This document shows positions 57,680 to 64,000 of a DNA stretch of 64,000 bases, in pieces. A model generated the notes under the pieces. The model was given only the letters and a program-made list of their open reading frames with translations. It had not been told where the DNA came from and made no database searches. The stretch covers positions 62,001 through 126,000 of the forward strand of contig MU008168.1 of the NCBI GenBank assembly GCA_010909165.1, given 5' to 3'. The DNA is from Anthoceros angustus (taxonomy: Eukaryota; Streptophyta; Anthocerotopsida; Anthocerotales; Anthocerotaceae). The position numbers and the translations under genes were made by a program. Within the stretch, counting starts at the first letter, position 1. Each line of letters starts with the position of its first letter.

Positions 57680-59900
57680 GATTTCAGGGGGCTACGAGTC
57701 GGTGACCTTTGGAGTTGAAGCGGTTTTTGAGTCCCATTTAGATTGGGTTGCTCTGCAAGTTGACGTTGAGAATGCCTTCAACATTGTCTTCAGGGCGGCC
57801 ATCTTCGATGAGTTTAAGGATGCAGGTGGGCAGCTGGCAAGTCTAATCCTAGGACAAGGGAAACCCATAGAATGAGCCGACAAAAGGGCCCTTTTGTCCG
57901 TTCATTCTATGGGTCTTCCTCCAACCTCTATTATATATATGAGCATGGGCCTTCGATGGATGAGGTTCTACTTGGTGACGGGCACAAGGTAGGGGGACTC
58001 TATGGAGCATGCCCTCTTCTCTATGGCGCACTTCAGGGCTCTGTCTTTAATTGCCTCTTCGGCTTGGGATTGTCTGTATTATCCGTAAGTGGCGGACGAC
58101 ATCCATATCTTTACGCTAGGTGGCAAGGTCAAGGAAGCTTTTAAATTCTTCTCCTTGGAGCTCTCTTGCCTTGGCCTTATAGTAAAGATCTTGAAGTGCA
58201 AGGTTTAGTCCCCTGTAGGTGTTTTACCCTTTCTTCATTATCCAGAAGGGGGTATTGCTTCTCCGTAGGACTTCACCTTTTCAGGCGTATCTGTGGAGCC
58301 CCCACCCTTCATACAAGATTAAGTGGATGCGGCTTTGAAGGAGGACTTGGTGCATATTGGCAATCTTTCTCAAATTAGGGGACCCGCAGGTAGCACTTGG
58401 TATCTTTCTAATTCATGCTTCACATGTCACCCGAGATACCTTCTCCGAACGATACCTCCCTCTCTAGCTTTTTTGTCTAGTCTGAGGGGCTTTGACAAGT
58501 AGGTTATGCAGGCCCTGGGTAACATCATTGTCTTGGGTACCTCTGAGTGCGCCATCAGGATCTGGCGAGGCTGCAAACATCCCTACCTGTCGCATTCGGG
58601 GGCATTGGTTTGCTGGCTTTCGAAGGCCTTGGAGCCGGTGGTCTTTTTAAGGAGTTAGGTTGTCTCTGCGCCCATCTTGACTTCCTGTTTCTTAATCCGG
58701 GATCTTGGAAGCCTTCGTCTCAGGCATTGAGGTGGAAGCTTTTCCCTTGCAAGTGTCCTTAAGGTCGAGTACGAAATCTTTATCCTCCTAGGTTAGGGCA
58801 GTCATGCTTCATTTTTCCTCATTCCTCGAGGTTGGGCTGCATGGGCTTCAAGTATCCCTCTTGGAGAAGCAATATGAGCAGGCGCAGCTGGTCCTTCTCC
58901 GATAATCTTCCATTCCCTAACCTACTAAGGCTTGCCTCCACTGTTGCTATGGGAAGGGACCAAGTTCCTAGCTTCTGGCCCAACCTTGCATGCAGGCTTT
59001 CCGAATCGCAACAGCCTCTTGTTCCACCACGATGAGGTTCCGCCTGGCTTGGTCCAACCTATGCCATGCGCTCTCTTGACTTGCAGCTGTGTGGCCCCCC
59101 TCGATGACTTTGGGACCCACCTAACTCGCTATTTTGCTGGCGAGCAGGGCATTGCTACGCATGATGCCGTCCGCCAAGTTATGTTCTCTATGTCTAAGGA
59201 TAGCGGGTTCTTTCCAGATACTTTGCTCAACGGCGTTTTTCTCAAGGTTGATAAGTTTTTGACCTGGTGGAACCATGTTTGTGTTGTAGATGTGGTTGTA
59301 ATTGACCTTGCGGGGCATTGCTACGCATGATGCCGTCCGCCAAGTTATGTTCTCTATGTCTAAGGATAGCGGGTTCTTTCCAGATACTTTGCTCAACGGC
59401 GTTTTTCTCAAGGTTGATAAGTTTTTGACCTGGTGGAACCATGTTTGTGTTGTAGATGTGGTTGTAATTGACCTTGCCCGAGACGCCGTCTGCGACCATG
59501 ATGTTATCATCAACTGTCCGTGTTGGGGGGCGGAAGGATGTGCGACAGTGAAGATTGACAAGTACTTTGCCATGTAGAAAGGCCACGCCTTCATCCTCCT
59601 TGCCATCGTTTATGAGACTCACGGGGCCATGAAAGGATTTCTTCAGGTTTATCGAAGCTCGTGCTGAGGCTTATCACAGCTGCAAGAATGGGGTTTGTCT
59701 TCCCTTTTCCTATATTGTGGCTGTCTTTAGACAACGGGCATCCATCGTCCTGCAGAGGGCATTGCCCAAAGTAGCGTCGAGGATGGCATCAAGCGCAGTG
59801 GATGCGGCATCTTCGGCACCAGTTGCAGGTAGGCCCATTCATATCCCGGATCACGATGTTTTTGACTCAATAGGTAGTTTCAAGAGGTAGTTTCAAGATA
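57680..59900 (+). pseudogene. Degenerate non-LTR retrotransposon reverse transcriptase
   Basis: Plus-strand fragments in several frames match a plant non-LTR element. At 57713-57860 one frame reads SVTFGVEAVFESHLDWVALQ followed by VDVENAFNIVFRAAIFDEF, the reverse transcriptase A block. Then come QKGPFVRSFYGSSSNLYYIY, a degraded B block (GALQGSVFNCLF), and near 58560 LARLQTSLPVAFGGIGL. Near 59100-59500 a C-terminal block reads IATHDAVRQVMFSMSKDSGF. Stops and frame changes separate every piece and the YxDD block is not intact. Upstream sequence from about 56900 may be its 5' part. Confidence 0.65.
59148..59477. repeat. 166-bp tandem duplication inside the retroelement relic
   Basis: GGCATTGCTACGCATGATGC starts at 59148 and again at 59314, and the following roughly 145 bases are nearly identical. 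Both copies encode THDAVRQVMFSMSKDSGF. The near-identity shows the duplication is recent relative to the decay of the element. Confidence 0.95.
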
Positions 59901-59904
59901 GGCG

Positions 59905-60731
59905 ATCGCGGGGGCTAGACCCCTCAATTGGCCCGGTGCCCTCGTGAGGTTTGTTCCCCTTTGTCTCGTGGTAGATGGGATCTTCCATCTCTTTTTCTTA
60001 TATAAAGTCTCTACGTTCCCATGTTAATATTAATGATAGTACTAATAATGATGATTTTTGATGAATACAAAATTTTTAATTAAAAAAATCTATAAATATT
60101 AAACTTTATAAGTAAAGTTGCTTATATATACCTATATGGGTGGTGTGGTGAGGCGGTTTTCCCTGTCCGTGGAGTTGGTGGAGGTGTTGTGGTGTTTTTA
60201 TATTAGAGAGCGAAACTGGATAACGGGTGGGTGAGCAGACAGAACGGGCAACGGGAACGGGGTGGCCGAAAGTGATGAAGGTGGCAAGTCGTGTGGCGAT
60301 GCCAGCGGGGCAAGCGTGTCTCCTGCTCCTGCCTAGTCCCCCCGCGCTCCCGCTGTGGTTAGCTGCTGCCAGCCGATTCCCGATCGTGCCAGTGTTTGCC
60401 GCGCCTGCAACGCCTGGTGCTGTTGCGTCCTGTTGCTGCTGCTGTTGCGGCCACCAGGTGTCGTCCCCCTGCTTCGGTCTGCTGCTGGAGCCTGGGCTGC
60501 GGCCGGTGGCGAGCGAGGGTGCCTGCATGCCGGCGGCCCGCCATGGTGGTGAATGCGCGCCCCGCGTTGCAAGATCGGAGGCGCCCGGCTGCCCTGCGCC
60601 GCGGCGTCCGCGCCAAATGCTGCCTCGCTATGGCGAGCCTCCTGCCCTGACCCGCGCCGCTCCCGCTCGCCGCTGCTCCTCCTCATGCTGCTGATACCGG
60701 AGCGCGCCGTCGCCGTGCATCGAAGGATAGG
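59905..60731. other. Upstream region of the GAUT gene
   Basis: A short AT-rich stretch (about 60000-60120) gives way to GC-rich DNA with TGCTG-type repeats (about 60420-60450), probably promoter and leader. Frames here are compositional. Confidence 0.5.
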
Positions 60732-63583
60732 ATGCCCGTGAAGCGGGGAGCAGCAAATGCTGCTCACCAGTCTTGTAGATGCAGCCGATTGTACCTCCTT
60801 GCGTTGCTCTTCTTCGGGTGCCTCTCTTTCCTGTCTTGGAGCCAGAGATCTGGCAGTTTCAGCCCCCGGCAAGGTGAGTTATGGCCAGGCCCCGGCCCCG
60901 GCGCAGCCCGCGTGCAAGCTGGCTTGCGGAAAATGCGCATTCGGCTGCTCCTGCTGTTTTAACCCCCGTGCGGCGCGCGGCTGCTGTTTCTTTGCAGGCC
61001 TCAAGGACTTGCCCGACGGACGGCAGGAGGTGAGCAGTTCTGTGTCCGCATTCCGCTGCTGCTTGACGTTCTGCTGTTGCAGCTGCTTGTTCGGGGGCGG
61101 GGACCGCGTTCTTACATGCATGTTGCATGTGCTGGCTGGGGAACAGGCTCGTTTTGGTTCCGGGCGATCGGGTGAGCAAGTGGACGGGCAATTGTCTGCG
61201 GAGGTGAGGTCGGGGAGGGATGGGAGGGTTGCGCTGCGTGAGCAGTTCTCTGTTAATTCTCACTGGTTTTGGTGCAGTGCAGACCCTGAGTCAGGGGGGT
61301 GAGGAGTCAAGATTGAACTGGAACTTGGGAAACGGGAACCAGCGAGCTTCCTCGTGGCTTCTGGAAAGCAAGGCGGATATTGCTCGCGCGAATGTTGGAG
61401 AGGAGAATCTACATCGGCTAGCATCTGAAGGTTGCAGTCTGTCGCAAAACTGTCTCGCGAAGCCTTGCGTGCGCAGCTTCTCCTGTGCTTTCGGACTGAC
61501 TCCGACCTAATTTTCAGGCATCGTAACTGATTCGGGGAGAAGCGAGGTGACGGCGTTGACCAATGCTGGTCAGGTGATTACCCGGGTATGCATCACGCCA
61601 GCCTCGTTTGTTTGTATGTATCATGATTCTTCTTTCTCTACCGTCTAGCACTTCTCAAAGTCCCCCGGGTCGCTCCATGGTTCATATCCCAACACGATTG
61701 CACCATTCCTGTGTTTGCAGCAAATCAGACAGCATAGACAGGAAGAAAGGTTGAGATATCTGCTTGAGAACACTCACGGATATTCAAACCAGAGCACTTT
61801 GCAAGGGATAGGTGGAAAGCATAGCATATGGAGGCCAGAAAATGAGAATGCAGATTCTTTGGTCCGTTTGATGAGAGATCAGCTGATTATGGCAAGGGTA
61901 TATGCAACCATTGCGCAGGCGCATCAGGACCATAATCTTGTCCGGGAACTCAAGCTTCGCATGAAGGAGAGTCAGCGCATTCTTGGCGAATCCAGTGTCG
62001 ACGCTGAGTTGCCTCTCGGGTATGTTCCCTTCTCCTGGAAGTGCATTATTCTCTCTTTGTGGGGAGGAGGGGGTTCCCTTCAAGCATTGTAGTATTCTGA
62101 CTGAAGCTGGTCCTGACTGATTCCTGGTGCAGTGCGAATGAGAGGGTTAAAGCGATGGGTCAGGTTCTGTCCAAAGCACGAGATCGGCACAATGACTGCA
62201 CTCCAATCGTTAAAAAATTAAGGGCTATGGTCCAGCTGGCAGAAGAGCAAGGGCGGAATCTGAAGAAGCAGAACACCTTCTTGAACCAATTAGCCGCAAA
62301 GACCATTCCCAAGGGGCTGCATTGCCTCTCCATGCAGCTGACTGTTGACTATTATCAACTGCCTCCAAGGCGCCAAGAATTTCCACACAAGGATAGGCTG
62401 GAGGATACATCTCTTTATCATTATGCTCTGTTTTCTGACAACATCCTGGCAGTGTCCGTGGTGGTTAACTCTACCGTCAGCAATGCGCTGGTATGTCATG
62501 GTCAATTAAGTGTGCTGCTCGTATGATCAGGTGCCTTTCAATTGGCGAGTATTTCCCTTACCGCCGCTGTCTGGTTGTTGCAGGACCCCGAAAAGCATGT
62601 GTTCCATCTGGTTACAGATAAGCTCAACTATGGGGCCATGAGAATGTGGTTTCTAGCAAATCCACCCGGCAAAGCAACTATTGCTGTTGAGAATGTTGAT
62701 GATTTCAAATGGTTGAATTCTACTTATTGTCCAGTGCTGCGGCAACTGGAGTCGGCTGCTATGAAAGAGTACTATTTCAAGTCAGAACCTACTACTCTGG
62801 CAGCAGGTTCTTCCAACTTGAAGTACCGTAATCCCAAGTACCTGTCCATGCTAAACCATTTGCGGTTCTATCTTCCAGAAGTGTATCCCAAACTGGACAA
62901 GATAGTCTTCCTTGATGATGACATTGTAGTTCAACAAGATCTGACTGCTCTTTGGAGTGTGGATTTGAACGGCAACGTCAATGGTGCTGTTGAAACTTGC
63001 GGAGTTAGCTTCCACAGATTTGACAAGTACTTGAATTTCTCCAATCCCCTGATAGCAAGAAATTTCGATCCAAACGCTTGTGGTTGGGCGTATGGTATGA
63101 ACGTATTTGATTTGGAGGAGTGGAAAAAGAGGGACATCACCGGCATTTACCACAGATGGCAGAACCTGGTAAGCTTGCTGAACCTCTCTCCGTAGTCACC
63201 TCATGGGATTTCCGCACTCCTTTTCGCGTTTTCGTCCTGTCCTCTTCTCCCGACATTGGCTTAATAGTGCTCCAGTCCTGACTTGTCTGCTGTCTTGGCG
63301 TATGAAGAACGAGGATAGGCTACTGTGGAAGTTGGGAACACTACCTCCTGGTTTGATCACATTCTACAATCTCACGCACCCACTAGAGAAGTTTTGGCAT
63401 GTATTGGGGCTGGGTTACAACCCAAGCATCGACAAAGAAGAGGTTGAGGCAGCGGCTGTTGTGCATTACAATGGCAATTACAAACCTTGGTTAGAGATAG
63501 GCATGTCCAAGTACAAGTCTTATTGGACCAAGTACGTCCGATTTGACCACCCAGTTCTGCAACAGTGTAATATAAATGAATGA
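60732..63583 (+). CDS. GAUT-type (GT8) galacturonosyltransferase
   Basis: Eight exons: 60732-60873, 60998-61029, 61283-61430, 61518-61585, 61721-62019, 62133-62490, 62584-63168, 63308-63583, giving 635 residues with all phases matching. It is a type II Golgi protein: a short N-terminus, then LYLLALLFFGCLSFLSW as anchor and a stem region. GAUTs add galacturonic acid from UDP-GalA to pectin. Landmarks: QLIMARVYATIAQAHQDHNL, HYALFSDNILAVSVVVNST, HVFHLVTDKLNYGAMRMWF, the metal-binding FLDDDIVVQQDLTALW, GWAYGMNVFDLEEWKKRDIT, and the GT8 C-terminal HYNGNYKPWLEIG. Exons 1-4 (the poorly conserved stem) rest on phase and splice consensus and are less sure than exons 5-8. Confidence 0.92.
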
Positions 63584-64000
63584 CCATTCGCCGGGATGTA
63601 ACACGGATATCGGTGGAGACTCCCACTCCCAGATTGTTTCGTGAAAACTTTCCAAGACACATGCTAAGACACCCTTCGGGTGCTGTGCAAATGACGTTAT
63701 GGGCTCCTGACATGTTGCTTCTGATGTTCACGCGTGCAATTTTCTACACAGGTTCTGGAACACGCTGATCGCACGCACGTCATATCCGCTCTCTACGAAC
63801 ACACGGCTTCCTGTTTCTATCACATGGTAAAAAGTACATAACACAGCCACTAGAGAACGTTCTTGCGTGTTGTGGGGATGGGGTAGTTTCCAACCTACAG
63901 GAAAAGCTTGAGAGAGGGAGAGATGGCTGGTCTCGTGAAACCATTTACGCCTGACACTCCCCAGGCCTTCTGTTGATTTCCTTTTTGCCGAAAGACAATC
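63584..64000. other. 3' flank of the GAUT gene
   Basis: Probable 3' untranslated region and flank; nothing further recognised before the window ends. Confidence 0.5.

Overview
This is a nuclear window from a land plant. The genes are spliced, with mostly short GT-AG introns. They include plant families (WRKY, MADS-box, PLS-type PPR, galacturonosyltransferase) and several chloroplast-targeted proteins. The greatly amplified PPR genes and a transferrin-domain gene point to a non-seed plant such as a lycophyte, fern or bryophyte, but I cannot name the species.

Layout. 1-2.3 kb: an edge-truncated minus-strand PPR gene followed by a decayed PPR copy. 2.5-7.5 kb: transposon and repeat territory, with a pogo/CENP-B-like DDE transposase whose middle third is inverted in place, 25/26-bp tandem repeats, two unassigned reading frames and a degenerate satellite. 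7.6-9.3 kb: a divergent MADS-box gene. 10-13.8 kb: a 1262-residue PPR gene built on an exact 312-bp repeat. 14.5-14.8 kb: a minisatellite. 15-29.4 kb is gene-dense: a group IIb WRKY factor, CutA, a GILT thiol reductase head-to-head with CutA, a type II membrane FkbM-like methyltransferase, a small lumen-targeted protein, and a Deg/HtrA protease whose stop codon lies 33 bp from its neighbour's. 29.5-31.5 kb: AT-rich, gene-poor. 31.6-54.9 kb: a TBC Rab-GAP, a secreted transferrin-domain protein, a second small lumen-type protein, a long coiled-coil protein, eIF3c, a 19-exon succinate-semialdehyde dehydrogenase, an F-box/WD40 gene broken by frameshifts that all sit in G runs, and a SET/NRP histone chaperone. 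55-60 kb: AT-rich repeats and a dead non-LTR reverse transcriptase. 60.7-63.6 kb: a GAUT-type glycosyltransferase.

The genes do not form a pathway; this is ordinary mixed nuclear gene content. I reconstructed exons by hand from splice consensus, reading-phase continuity and family similarity. For every spliced gene the exon lengths sum to a whole number of codons. The most notable observations are the in-place inversion of the transposase core, the fixed 312-bp PPR triplet array shared by two head-to-head paralogues, a transferrin-domain gene in a plant, and the G-run frameshifts in the F-box/WD40 gene.
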